Shown: piece after piece, positions 1-8,243 of the stretch
Numbering within the stretch: position 1 is the first letter of the stretch
Layout of the letters: every line of letters begins with the position of its first letter
Source: an uncultured Methylopila sp.
GTDB taxonomy: Bacteria; Pseudomonadota; Alphaproteobacteria; Rhizobiales; Methylopilaceae
Reading direction: 5' to 3'
Length of the DNA stretch: 64,000 bases
Assembly: GCA_902168115.1 (NCBI GenBank)
Contig: CABHPB010000067.1
Span: 124,001 to 188,000, forward strand
Translations under genes and position numbers: made by a program
The notes under the pieces: generated by a model
Databases searched by the model: none
What the model was told of the DNA's origin: nothing
The model's input: the letters and a program-made list of their open reading frames with translations, nothing else

Positions 1-17
1 CGGCCGACGCCGAAGAC

Positions 18-1121
18 GTGTGCGAAACGAAGACCGGCCGGCGGCGCTTTCTCGCCGCCGCCGCCGCGGCGACCGCGGGCGGCCTCGCCGCCCCGTCCGT
101 CGTCCGCGCCCAAGCGGCGGTGCGGCTGAAGTTCCAGTCGACATGGCCGAACAAGGACATCTTCCACGAATTCGCCAGCGATTTCGTGAAGAAGGTCAAC
201 GAGATGGGCACGGGCCGCATCCAGATCGAGCTGCTGCAGGCGGGCTCGGTGGTGCCGGCATTCCAGCTGCTCGACGCGGTCTCGACCGGCATTCTGGACG
301 GCGGCCACGGCGTCGCCGCTTACTGGTACGGCAAGAACAAGGCCTTCTCGCTGTTCGGCACCGCCCCGCCCTTCGGCTGGAACGCGAACCAGCTGCTCGC
401 CTGGATCCGCTATGGCGGCGGACAGGAGCTCTATGACGAGCTGACGCAGACCGTGCTGAAGCTCAACGTACGCGGCTTCCTGACCGGCCCGATGCCGACC
501 CAGCCCTTCGGCTGGTTCAAGAAGGAGATCGCCGGTCCCGACGACTTTAAGGGCATGAAGTACCGCACCGTCGGTCTCGGCGCGGATCTCGCCAAGGAGA
601 TGGGCGCGGCCGTCACCATCCTGCCGGGCGGCGAGATCGTCCCGGCGATCGACCGCGGCCTGATCGACGGCGCCGAGTTTAACAACCCGTCCTCCGACAA
701 GATCCTCGGCTTCCCGGACGTCTCGAAGATCTACATGGTCCAGAGCTACCACCAGGCGCTGGAGTGCTTCGAGATCCTGTTCAACAAGCGCAAGTTCGAG
801 GGCCTGCCGCCCGAGGTGCAGGCGATCGTCAAGTACGCTGCGGAAGCGGCCTCCGCGGACATGTCCTGGAAGGCGCAGGACCGCTACTCGAAGGACCTCG
901 AGGCCATCAAGGCCGCGGGCGTCAAGGTCATCCAGACGCCGAAGCCGATCCTCGAGGCGCAGCTCGCGGCCTGGGACAAGGTGATCGAGCACAACCAGGA
1001 TCCGTTCTTCCAGAAGGTGGTCGCGAGCCAGAAGGACTTCGCCAAGCGCGCCGTCGGCATGACGCGCGAGATGGAGGCGCCGCGCGACCTCGCCTACGAG
1101 CACTTCTTCCGCCAGGCGTGA
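18..1121 (+). CDS. dctP: TRAP transporter substrate-binding protein (DctP family)
   Basis: Periplasmic binding protein that captures a carboxylate-type solute and delivers it to the QM permease encoded just downstream. The N-terminus is a twin-arginine-like signal (RRRFLAAAAA near residues 8-17) with an Ala-rich core and an AQA-type cleavage region near residue 33, so the mature part begins about there. The region IVPAIDRGLIDGAEF (residues 212-226) is the conserved inter-lobe segment of DctP proteins, and overall it resembles the TakP/FcbT1-like branch (COG4663). The GTG at 18 is the first start in the window; the frame stays open upstream, so the true start could lie outside. Length (367 aa) is normal for this branch. 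The ligand cannot be told from sequence; the symbol is used in the family sense only. Confidence 0.9.
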   Translation: MCETKTGRRRFLAAAAAATAGGLAAPSVVRAQAAVRLKFQSTWPNKDIFHEFASDFVKKVNEMGTGRIQIELLQAGSVVPAFQLLDAVSTGILDGGHGVAAYWYGKNKAFSLFGTAPPFGWNANQLLAWIRYGGGQELYDELTQTVLKLNVRGFLTGPMPTQPFGWFKKEIAGPDDFKGMKYRTVGLGADLAKEMGAAVTILPGGEIVPAIDRGLIDGAEFNNPSSDKILGFPDVSKIYMVQSYHQALECFEILFNKRKFEGLPPEVQAIVKYAAEAASADMSWKAQDRYSKDLEAIKAAGVKVIQTPKPILEAQLAAWDKVIEHNQDPFFQKVVASQKDFAKRAVGMTREMEAPRDLAYEHFFRQA

Positions 1122-1128
1122 TCCGCCG

Positions 1129-1156
1129 GGGCGGCCGTCCGACCGGACGGCCGCCC
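1129..1156 (+). promoter_or_regulatory. Intergenic stem-loop between dctP and dctQ
   Basis: A perfect 12-bp stem (GGGCGGCCGTCC at 1129-1140 with its complement at 1145-1156) closes a GACC loop just after the binding-protein stop. There is no T-tract, so it is not a classical terminator. In binding-protein transporter operons such hairpins often protect the upstream mRNA from 3' decay or reduce read-through, giving more binding protein than permease; that role is inferred here. Confidence 0.6.
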
Positions 1157-1185
1157 ACGACCCACGCTTCGGGGAGCGTCGCCGC

Positions 1186-1800
1186 ATGCAGTCCTATCTT
1201 CTCGCCGTCGACCGCTTCAACGCGGCCGTCGGAAAACTTTTCGCCTGGTCGATCGTCGCCCTGACGCTCGTCATCACCTTCGAGGTCATCTCGCGCCGCG
1301 TCGTCAAAGCGCCCACCACATGGGCGTTCGACGCGAGCTACATGCTCTACGGCCTGCTGTTCATGTCGGCCGGCGCCTACACGCTGTCGCGCAACGGCCA
1401 TGTCCGCGGCGACTTCCTGTACCGCCAGTGGGCGCCCAAGACGCAGGCCGGGCTCGACCTCGTCCTTTACATCCTGTTCTTCTTCCCCGGCATTCTCGCG
1501 CTGATCTACGCCGGCTGGCAGTTCTTCGAGCTGTCGTTCGAGACGAAGGAGACCAGCTCCTTCTCGCCGGACGGGCTGCTGCTCTGGCCGTTCAAGCTGA
1601 TCATCCCGATCACGGGCGTGCTGATGGCGATGCAGGGCGTGGTCGAGGTTCTGCGCTGCGTGATCTGCCTCAAGACCGGCGAATGGCCCCCGCGCCAGAG
1701 CGACGTCGAGGAGACCGAACAGCTCATCCTCGCCGAGGCGGAAGCCAACCGCGTGAACATCGACCCGGACAAACTCAACGTCGACGAGGCGAAGCTGTGA
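1186..1800 (+). CDS. dctQ: TRAP transporter small permease (DctQ family)
   Basis: Small inner-membrane subunit of the TRAP transporter, 204 aa. Four hydrophobic segments are visible (about residues 17-36, 50-67, 90-110 and 132-158), the usual DctQ topology, followed by a charged cytoplasmic tail rich in Glu and Asp. The ATG at 1186 follows a GGGGAG ribosome-binding site. Its stop codon shares one base with the start of the large permease (TGATG), so the two membrane subunits are translationally coupled. Assignment rests on family topology and on its position between a binding protein and a DctM gene. Confidence 0.9.
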   Translation: MQSYLLAVDRFNAAVGKLFAWSIVALTLVITFEVISRRVVKAPTTWAFDASYMLYGLLFMSAGAYTLSRNGHVRGDFLYRQWAPKTQAGLDLVLYILFFFPGILALIYAGWQFFELSFETKETSSFSPDGLLLWPFKLIIPITGVLMAMQGVVEVLRCVICLKTGEWPPRQSDVEETEQLILAEAEANRVNIDPDKLNVDEAKL

Positions 1801-3143
1801 TGGCCGGGATGATCTCCGATCCGGCGATGGGCGTGATCATGCTCGCGCTGTTCGTCGTGCTGCTGCTGCTCGGCTTTCCGATCGCCTTCACGCTGATGGC
1901 CCTGGGCGTGGGCTTCGGCTACTACGCGATGGGCGACACGGTGTTCCAGCTGTTCGTCCAGCGCACCTACAGCGTGATGTCCTCGGACGTGCTGATCTCG
2001 GTGCCGCTGTTCCTGTTCATGGGCTATCTGGTCGAGCGCGCGAACATCCTCGACCGGCTGTTCCATTCGATCCAGCTGTCGGCCGGCGGCCTGCCCGGCT
2101 CGCTCGCCATCGCCACGCTCGCGACCTGCGCGCTGTTCGCGACCGCGACCGGCATCGTCGGCGCGGTCGTGACGCTGATGGGTCTGCTCGCCTTCCCCGC
2201 GATGCTGCGCGCCGGCTACGACACCAAGCTGTCGGCGGGCGTCGTCTGCGCGGGCGGGTGCCTCGGCATCCTGATCCCGCCAAGCGTGATGCTGATCCTT
2301 TACGGCGCGACGGCGGGCGTCTCCGTCGTCAAGCTCTACGCCGCGGCCTTCTTCCCCGGCCTGATGCTGGCCGGCCTCTACATCCTCTATGTGATCGTGC
2401 GCGTGATGATCACGCCCTCGCTCGCGCCCAAGCTGCCGCCGGAGAAGCGCGCGGCGTCCTACGGCGCGGTGATGTGGGCGCTGGCGACATCGTTCTTGCC
2501 GCTCGCGATGCTGATCGGCCTGGTGCTCGGCGCGATCATCGGCGGCTACGCGACGCCGTCGGAGGCCGCGGCGGTCGGAGCGATGGGAGCGATCGTTCTC
2601 GCCGTAGCGTACCGGCAGCTCACCTTCGACAAGCTGCGGGAGTCGGTCTACCTGACGGCCCGCGCCTCGGCCATGGTGTGCTGGCTGTTCGTCGGCTCCT
2701 TCGTGTTCTCGGCCGTGTTCGCCTATCTCGGCGGGCAGTCGGTGGTGGAGAACTTCATCATCGGTCTCGATCTGACGCCGCTGCAGTTCCTGATCCTGAC
2801 GCAGGTGATCATCTTCGTGCTCGGCTGGCCGCTCGAGTGGACGGAGATCATCGTGATCTTCCTGCCGATCTTCCTGCCGCTCTTGAGCCACTTCAACATC
2901 GACCCGCTGTTCTTCGGGGTGCTGGTGGCGCTCAACATCCAGACGTCGTTCCTGTCGCCGCCGGTCGCCATGGCGCCGTTCTACCTGAAGGGCGTCGCGC
3001 CGAAGCACGTGACGATCAACGAGATCTTCGCGGGCGTGATGCCCTTCCTGTTCATCGTGATGTTCTCGATGCTGCTCTACTACACCTTCCCGCAGATCGG
3101 GCTGTGGCTGCCGAACAAGATGTACGGCGGCGGGGCGCTCTAG
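1800..3143 (+). CDS. dctM: TRAP transporter large permease (DctM family)
   Basis: Large membrane subunit forming the sodium-coupled transport pathway, 447 aa with about 11-12 hydrophobic segments. Typical DctM features are the N-terminal LLLLGFPIAFTLM segment, GILIPPSVMLILYG (about residues 155-168), GGYATPSEAAAVGA (about 243-256) and the C-terminal SFLSPPVAMAPFYLKG. The frame is open far upstream (to 1320) but that part reads antigenic nonsense over dctQ; ATG 1800 is chosen because it overlaps the dctQ stop. Last gene of the operon, followed by a strong hairpin. Substrate unknown. Confidence 0.93.
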   Translation: MAGMISDPAMGVIMLALFVVLLLLGFPIAFTLMALGVGFGYYAMGDTVFQLFVQRTYSVMSSDVLISVPLFLFMGYLVERANILDRLFHSIQLSAGGLPGSLAIATLATCALFATATGIVGAVVTLMGLLAFPAMLRAGYDTKLSAGVVCAGGCLGILIPPSVMLILYGATAGVSVVKLYAAAFFPGLMLAGLYILYVIVRVMITPSLAPKLPPEKRAASYGAVMWALATSFLPLAMLIGLVLGAIIGGYATPSEAAAVGAMGAIVLAVAYRQLTFDKLRESVYLTARASAMVCWLFVGSFVFSAVFAYLGGQSVVENFIIGLDLTPLQFLILTQVIIFVLGWPLEWTEIIVIFLPIFLPLLSHFNIDPLFFGVLVALNIQTSFLSPPVAMAPFYLKGVAPKHVTINEIFAGVMPFLFIVMFSMLLYYTFPQIGLWLPNKMYGGGAL

Positions 3144-3173
3144 GGCGTTCCAAGGCCGATCGCAGCAACTGAG

Positions 3174-3206
3174 ACGCCGTCCTCCGGCCCGACCGGAGGG
3201 CGGCGT
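3174..3206. terminator. Hairpin between convergent dctM and hslO
   Basis: A 14-bp stem (ACGCCGTCCTCCGG at 3174-3187 with its near-complement at 3193-3206, one G-T pair) lies in the 66-nt gap between the convergent TRAP operon and hslO. Lacking a long T-run on either strand, it is probably a bidirectional terminator or 3'-end stabiliser. Confidence 0.65.
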
Positions 3207-3209
3207 TGT

Positions 3210-4211
3210 TCATTCGGAAGAGGGCGCGTCCGCGGCGTCCTCGTCCAGCGCCGCCGCGTCTTCGGCGGAGAAGCCGTACTTGGTCGAGCAGAAGTCGCAG
3301 GTGACCTCGATCGAGCCGTCGTCGGCGCGCATGTCGCGGCGCTCCTCGACCGAGAAGCTCTTCAGCATGCCGAGGACGCGCTCGCGCGAACACCGGCAGG
3401 CCTCGCGCACGCCGCGGCTCTCGAACACGCGGATCTCGCGCTCGTTGAACAGGCGGATCAGCAGCCGCTCGGGCTCGAGCGTCGGATCGATCAGCTCGTG
3501 GTCCTCGACAGTCGCGACCAGCGTCTGGGCCTCGACCCAGGCGTCGTCTTCCTCGCTCGACTCCGGCGTCTCGGCGCCTTCAGGCGCGTCGCCGGGATGT
3601 AGATCGACCGTGCGCATGCGCTCCGGCGCCTCGGGCAGGAACTGCACCAGCATGCCGCCCGCGCGCCAGGCGTGGCGCTGGCCAGCCTCCAGCGTCTCGG
3701 CGACGGCGAGCCGGACCTTGGTCGGGATCTGCTCGGACTGGCGGAAGTAGGTCTGCGCCGCGTCCTCGAGCGAGCCGCCCTCGAGCGCGACCACGCCCTG
3801 ATATCGCGACATGTCCGGCCCCTGGTCGATCGTCAGCGCAAGATGGCCGTGACCGAGCAACGCGCCGGAGCCGCGCACATCATAGAGCCGCTCCTTGTCG
3901 AAGCGCGCGCAGGCCCGGACCTTGTCGGGCGCCTCGAAATCGACGACCAGCATGCCGACCGGCCCGTCCGAGCGCGTCTGCAGCTGGAAGCGGCCGTCGA
4001 TCTTCAGCGCCGAGCCGAGCAGAACGGTGAGCGCCACCGCCTCGCCGAGCAGCTTCGACACGGGCGCCGGATAGGCGTGGCGCTCGATCACGGCGTCGAT
4101 CGACGGGCCGAGCCGCACGACGCGGCCGCGCACGTCGAGCGCCTCGATCTGGAACGGCAGGATGCGGTCGTCGCCGTCCTCGCGGAGGCTCGCGGTCGTC
4201 TGGTCTGTCAT
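3210..4211 (-). CDS. hslO: Redox-regulated chaperone Hsp33
   Basis: Cytosolic holdase chaperone switched on by oxidation: the reduced form binds zinc through four C-terminal cysteines; oxidative unfolding releases zinc and exposes the client-binding surface. All four ligands are present as a CXC pair (C272, C274) and a CXXC pair (C305, C308) in a 333-aa protein. The N-terminal core carries the family's LLGEAVALTVLL segment near residues 52-63. The protein has a slightly longer acidic linker (about residues 205-225, Glu-rich) and an acidic tail after the zinc motif, as is common in alphaproteobacteria. It is monocistronic here, convergent with the TRAP operon. Confidence 0.95.
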   Translation of the reverse strand: MTDQTTASLREDGDDRILPFQIEALDVRGRVVRLGPSIDAVIERHAYPAPVSKLLGEAVALTVLLGSALKIDGRFQLQTRSDGPVGMLVVDFEAPDKVRACARFDKERLYDVRGSGALLGHGHLALTIDQGPDMSRYQGVVALEGGSLEDAAQTYFRQSEQIPTKVRLAVAETLEAGQRHAWRAGGMLVQFLPEAPERMRTVDLHPGDAPEGAETPESSEEDDAWVEAQTLVATVEDHELIDPTLEPERLLIRLFNEREIRVFESRGVREACRCSRERVLGMLKSFSVEERRDMRADDGSIEVTCDFCSTKYGFSAEDAAALDEDAADAPSSE

Positions 4212-4279
4212 GATCGGCGATATTTAGGGGTCTTGGGCGCAAATCGGAAGACGCGAGCGATCGGGGAGGCCGGCGCGCC

Positions 4280-4996
4280 TCACAGCAGCACGGCGAAGCC
4301 GTCGGCCTTCACCTTGTCGAGCTCCCGCCGGCAGCGATCGTAGGACGGATCGTGGCGCGTGATGCGGCCGGCCGGTCCGGGCTCGCCGCGCTTTAGTGGG
4401 ATCATCGCGATCGCGGTCGCGACCGGCGCGAGCTGCGAGCCGCGGCCGGACTGAAGCGTCAGCAGCACGCCGTAGAGCGAGCCCTCGATCGTCGGGCGCG
4501 ACAGCACCACCAGCCGATGCTGCCCGTGGCGGTTGGTGACGAGGTAGATGTGGCCGGACTGGTGCGGGGCGGAGACCTCGCCGAACTGGGTGAAGGCGGC
4601 GTCGAGCCGCTCGCCTTCTCGAAAAACCATGCGCGAGCTGTCGTCCGACCACGAGATATCGGTGCGGTAGGCGTAGATCGCGGCGGGATCGCCGAAGGAG
4701 GGGCGCAGGGTGAGGTAGGCGCCCTCGATCCACGACATGCCTGGCCGCGAGTAGGAGCCGAGCTCCGGCGGCGCGAAGCCCGCGGCCGCCGGCGAGCGCG
4801 CGGTCGTGTCCGGCGCGACCCCGCGCAGCTTCCGGCCTAGCGCCTCCTCCAGCCGGACGGTCGTCGCGAGCGTGAAGGGCCGGCTGCCGGCCAGCGCCTT
4901 CTCGAGCGTCGAGATCGAAATCCGGGCGAGGTCGGCCAGCGCCTGCCGTGACATCCGCCGACGGGCGAGCTCCTCGCGCACGGCGTCGGCGATCAT
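4280..4996 (-). CDS. XRE-type helix-turn-helix regulator with unknown C-terminal domain
   Basis: Probable DNA-binding regulator of 238 aa. The N-terminus (residues 1-50) has a Cro/CI-like helix-turn-helix: REELARRRMSRQALADLARIS followed by a second helix ending near KALAGSRPFTL. Residues 85-238 form an unrecognised, probably ligand-binding or folding domain with several beta-prone stretches. The frame is open to an ATG at 5182, which would add 62 residues of low-complexity sequence; the ATG at 4996 is preferred because it begins right at the HTH helix. The gene diverges from the sortase-target gene, so it could regulate that pair, but no operator was identified. Confidence 0.75.
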   Translation of the reverse strand: MIADAVREELARRRMSRQALADLARISISTLEKALAGSRPFTLATTVRLEEALGRKLRGVAPDTTARSPAAAGFAPPELGSYSRPGMSWIEGAYLTLRPSFGDPAAIYAYRTDISWSDDSSRMVFREGERLDAAFTQFGEVSAPHQSGHIYLVTNRHGQHRLVVLSRPTIEGSLYGVLLTLQSGRGSQLAPVATAIAMIPLKRGEPGPAGRITRHDPSYDRCRRELDKVKADGFAVLL

Positions 4997-5240
4997 GCCG
5001 CTCTCGGCGCCGCCCAGATCTTTCTCGGACGCCCCGACGTCCTCGCCGTTCCCAGCCGTTCCGGACGCCACCGCCGCTCCCCGCACCAGCCCGTACAATT
5101 CCTCACATAACGGCGGAAACGCGTGAGGGGCAAGGCGGGGCGCGCCCGAAGGAGGCTGAACCAGACCATACCCTCGCGACACGAAGGAGCGGATCCATGA
5201 GGTCGGGATGACGCCGCCTCATCATCGGGAGACCGCCGAA

Positions 5241-7556
5241 ATGTCATATGCCCTGATCGACCTGCCGCCGCTCGGCGGCGACATCCCGGAGGCGCCCGCC
5301 CCGGGCGGCTTCCGCCGCTTCCTGCTCAATCTCGCCCTGCTGAGCCTCGCCTTCGTGGCGAGCGTCGGCGGGTTGATCGTCTCGACCGTCGCCGCGAGCG
5401 CCGAGACCGCCGCGCGCACGCTCGCTTTCGTCACGCCTGGCGACATGAAATCCGGCTCGCTGCTCTTCAAGGGGTCCGAGCCCGGCAAGTATGTCGAGGC
5501 GCCCCGCGTCAAGGCCGACTACGACGTCACCGTCTCCGGCCCGACCATCCGCACCCGCGTCACCCAGGCCTTCACCAACCCGACCGACGGCTGGGTCGAG
5601 GGCGTCTACGTCTATCCGCTGCCCGAAAAGGGCGCGGTCGACGCGATGAAGCTCATCGTTGGGGACCGGGTGATCGTCGCCGACGTCAAGGAGCGGCAGG
5701 AGGCCAAGCGCGTCTACGAGGAGGCCAAGGCCGACGGCAAGACCGCGGCGCTGGTCGAGCAGGAGCGGCCGAACCTCTTCACCAACTCGGTCGCGAACAT
5801 CGGCCCGGGTGAGACCATCGTCGTCCAGATGGAGTATCAGGCGCCCGCGACGCAGGTCGAGCAGCGCATGTCGCTCAGGATCCCGCTGGTGGTCGCGCCG
5901 CGCTACATGCCGACCCCGGTCCTCCAGACGGTCTCGATGGACGAGCGCGGCTGGGGCGTGACGCAGGCCGGCGCGAACGACCCGGTCCCGGACCGCGACC
6001 GCATCTCGCCGCCCGTCAACGACCCGCGCAAGGTCGCGCCGACCAACCCGGTGACCATCACCGTGCGGCTCAACGCCGGCTTCGCGCTGGGCGAGGTCGC
6101 GAGCTCCACGCATCGACTGAAGGAGCAGGTCCTCTCTGACGACAGCCGCATCGTCGCGCTCGACGAGGCGGACGTTCCGGCCGACCGCGACTTCGAGCTG
6201 AGCTGGACCCCGAAGTCCGGCCCGACCCCGTCCGTCGGCCTCTTCAGGGAGCGCATCGGGGCTGAGGACTACGTGCTCGGCTACGTCACCCCGCCGGCCG
6301 TCGAGCCGCAGGCCGAGAAGCGGCCGCGCGAGGCGATCTTCGTTATCGACAATTCGGGCTCGATGTCCGGCCCCTCGATGGCTCAGGCCAAGGCCAGCCT
6401 GATCTTCGCGCTCGACCGCCTCACTCCGGCCGACCGCTTCGACGTCATCCGCTTCGACGACACGATGGAGCGGCTGTTCATGGACACGGTCGACGCCACG
6501 CCCGAGAACGTCGCCAGGGCCAAGGACTTCGTCTCGCGACTCACCGCCGACGGCGGCACCGAGATGCTGCCGCCGCTGAAAGCGGCCCTGTTCGACCCGC
6601 GCCCCTCCGAGCAGCGTTACCTCCGTCAGATCGTGTTCCTGACCGACGGCGCGATCGGCGACGAGCAGCGCATGTTCGAGGCGATCGGCGCCAATCGCGG
6701 CCGCTCGCGGCTGTTCATGGTCGGCATCGGCTCGGCTCCGAACAGCTACCTGATGACCCGCGCCGCCGAGCTCGGCCGCGGCACCTTCACCCACATCGGC
6801 GGGACAGAGGAGGTCGACGCCCGCATGCGCGAGCTGTTCGCCAAGCTCGAGAGCCCGGTCGTCACGGGCCTGTCGGCGAAGTTCGAGCAGGGCGTGGCCG
6901 ACATGACGCCGAAGATCCTGCCGGACCTCTATCGCGGCGAGCCGCTGGTGTTCGCGGCGAAGATCGCCGAGGCGAAGGGCGCGCTCACGCTCTCCGGAAT
7001 GATCGGCGACACGCCGTGGTCGGCGAAGCTCGACCTCGCCAAGGCGGCGCCGGGCGCGGGCGTCTCCAAGCTCTGGGCGCGGCGCAAGATCGACGACGTC
7101 GAGGTCGCGCTCACCCTGCGCGAAACCAAGCCCGAGGCCGCGGACGCCGCGATCCTCAAGCTCGCCCTCGCCCACCAGCTGACGACGCGCCTCACCAGCC
7201 TCGTCGCGGTCGACCAGACGCCGCGCCGTCCCGCCGGCGCGAAGCTCACCCGCGCCGACGTGCCGCTGAACCTGCCGGCCGGCTGGGACTTCGACAAGGT
7301 GTTCGGCGAGCAGCCGGGCTCCGAGCTCGCCCCGCCGGAGATGCGCAAGGCGGAGGCCGAGGGACTGATGAAGGTCGCCTATCAGGGCGTCGCGCAGGCC
7401 AAGGCCCCCGCACAGGCGACCCGCGCGGTCCAGGCGCAGGCCCCGCTGCCGCAGACGGCGACCGACGCGGAGCTGAAGACGCTCCTCGGCTTCGCGCTGA
7501 TCCTGCTGTCGCTCGGCTTGCTGATCGTCAATCCGGCGCGCCGGAGGACGGCGTGA
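5241..7556 (+). CDS. VIT/vWA surface protein, class GN sortase target (LPQTA sorting signal)
   Basis: Matches the proteobacterial sortase target family (TIGR03788 type). With the 5241 start it is 771 aa: a hydrophobic N-terminal anchor or signal (about residues 22-47), a VIT domain (about 80-200), a von Willebrand A domain with the metal-binding MIDAS core DNSGSMSG (D370, S372, S374), a beta-rich region, and a cell-wall-type sorting tail: LPQTA (736-740), a hydrophobic helix (about 749-766) and a terminal RRR. The ATG at 5241 has GGGAGA 8 nt upstream; an in-frame ATG at 5208 lacks a well-spaced site. The cognate sortase overlaps the stop codon. The protein is likely exported and attached or processed at the envelope; what it binds is unknown. 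Confidence 0.9.
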   Translation: MSYALIDLPPLGGDIPEAPAPGGFRRFLLNLALLSLAFVASVGGLIVSTVAASAETAARTLAFVTPGDMKSGSLLFKGSEPGKYVEAPRVKADYDVTVSGPTIRTRVTQAFTNPTDGWVEGVYVYPLPEKGAVDAMKLIVGDRVIVADVKERQEAKRVYEEAKADGKTAALVEQERPNLFTNSVANIGPGETIVVQMEYQAPATQVEQRMSLRIPLVVAPRYMPTPVLQTVSMDERGWGVTQAGANDPVPDRDRISPPVNDPRKVAPTNPVTITVRLNAGFALGEVASSTHRLKEQVLSDDSRIVALDEADVPADRDFELSWTPKSGPTPSVGLFRERIGAEDYVLGYVTPPAVEPQAEKRPREAIFVIDNSGSMSGPSMAQAKASLIFALDRLTPADRFDVIRFDDTMERLFMDTVDATPENVARAKDFVSRLTADGGTEMLPPLKAALFDPRPSEQRYLRQIVFLTDGAIGDEQRMFEAIGANRGRSRLFMVGIGSAPNSYLMTRAAELGRGTFTHIGGTEEVDARMRELFAKLESPVVTGLSAKFEQGVADMTPKILPDLYRGEPLVFAAKIAEAKGALTLSGMIGDTPWSAKLDLAKAAPGAGVSKLWARRKIDDVEVALTLRETKPEAADAAILKLALAHQLTTRLTSLVAVDQTPRRPAGAKLTRADVPLNLPAGWDFDKVFGEQPGSELAPPEMRKAEAEGLMKVAYQGVAQAKAPAQATRAVQAQAPLPQTATDAELKTLLGFALILLSLGLLIVNPARRRTA

Positions 7557-8170
7557 GCGCCGTCGCCGCGATCAAACAGGAGGCCGGCGTCCGCGCCGGC
7601 TTCCGACTCTCAGGCCGCGCGGTCATCGCCGCCCTGCTCGCCCTCGCCGGCTTCGTCCTCGTCGGACAGGGCCTCTACATCCACGCCAAGGCGGCGCTGG
7701 CGCAAGTTCTGCTGGAGCGCGCCTTCGACGACAGCCTCGCCACGGGCAAGCCCGTCAAGGCATGGGGCTGGGCCGACACCTGGCCCGTCGCGCGGATCGA
7801 GGTCCCGCGCCTCAAGCAGAGCGCGATCGCCCTTCGCGGCGCGAGCGGCGAGGCGCTCGCCTTCGGGCCCGGCCATCTCGACGGCACGCCGGAGGCCGGC
7901 GAGCGCGGCACGGCGATCTACGCCGCCCATCGCGACACCCACTTCGCCTTCCTCAAGGACGTGACGCCCGGCGACGAGATCGTCGTGCGCCGCGCGGACG
8001 GATCCGTCGCGCGCTTCCGCATCGAAGGGACCCGCGTCGTCCGCTGGGACGCCTCCGGCCTCGACCCGCACGCGGCCGGCCGCAACCTCGCGCTTGTCAC
8101 CTGCTGGCCCTTCGACGCCACGACCCGCGGCCCGCTCCGCTACGTGGTCGAGGCCAGAGCGATCGACTGA
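7553..8170 (+). CDS. Class GN sortase (Gram-negative transpeptidase)
   Basis: Cysteine transpeptidase of the class GN sortase family (TIGR03784 type), 205 aa, membrane-anchored by one N-terminal helix (about residues 23-45). The sortase triad is visible: H126 in the AAHRDTHF segment, C184 in LVTCWPF and a candidate catalytic arginine at R196 in PLRYVVEA. The GTG start at 7553 overlaps the target gene's TGA (GTGA) and is preceded by GGAGG, so the two are one coupled unit. It should cut the LPQTA signal of its neighbour and join it to an amine acceptor, but the acceptor in Gram-negatives is not known. This dedicated one-sortase, one-substrate arrangement is typical of the family. Confidence 0.93.
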   Translation: MSAVAAIKQEAGVRAGFRLSGRAVIAALLALAGFVLVGQGLYIHAKAALAQVLLERAFDDSLATGKPVKAWGWADTWPVARIEVPRLKQSAIALRGASGEALAFGPGHLDGTPEAGERGTAIYAAHRDTHFAFLKDVTPGDEIVVRRADGSVARFRIEGTRVVRWDASGLDPHAAGRNLALVTCWPFDATTRGPLRYVVEARAID

Positions 8171-8243
8171 CGGGCGCGGTGGCGCTTCGGCGCCGGCCCG
8201 GCTATGCATCCGGCGACCGGAAACCGGAGCCGTCGCCAGACAC

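Noticed and set aside
1320-1799. N-terminal extension of the TRAP large permease overlapping dctQ
   Set aside because: The added 160 residues are low-complexity and out of frame with dctQ; the coupled ATG at 1800 gives a normal DctM length.
5244-7175. Long minus-strand open frame opposite the vWA protein
   Set aside because: The plus strand has recognisable VIT and vWA domains plus a sorting tail; the antisense frame shows no motif or start signal.
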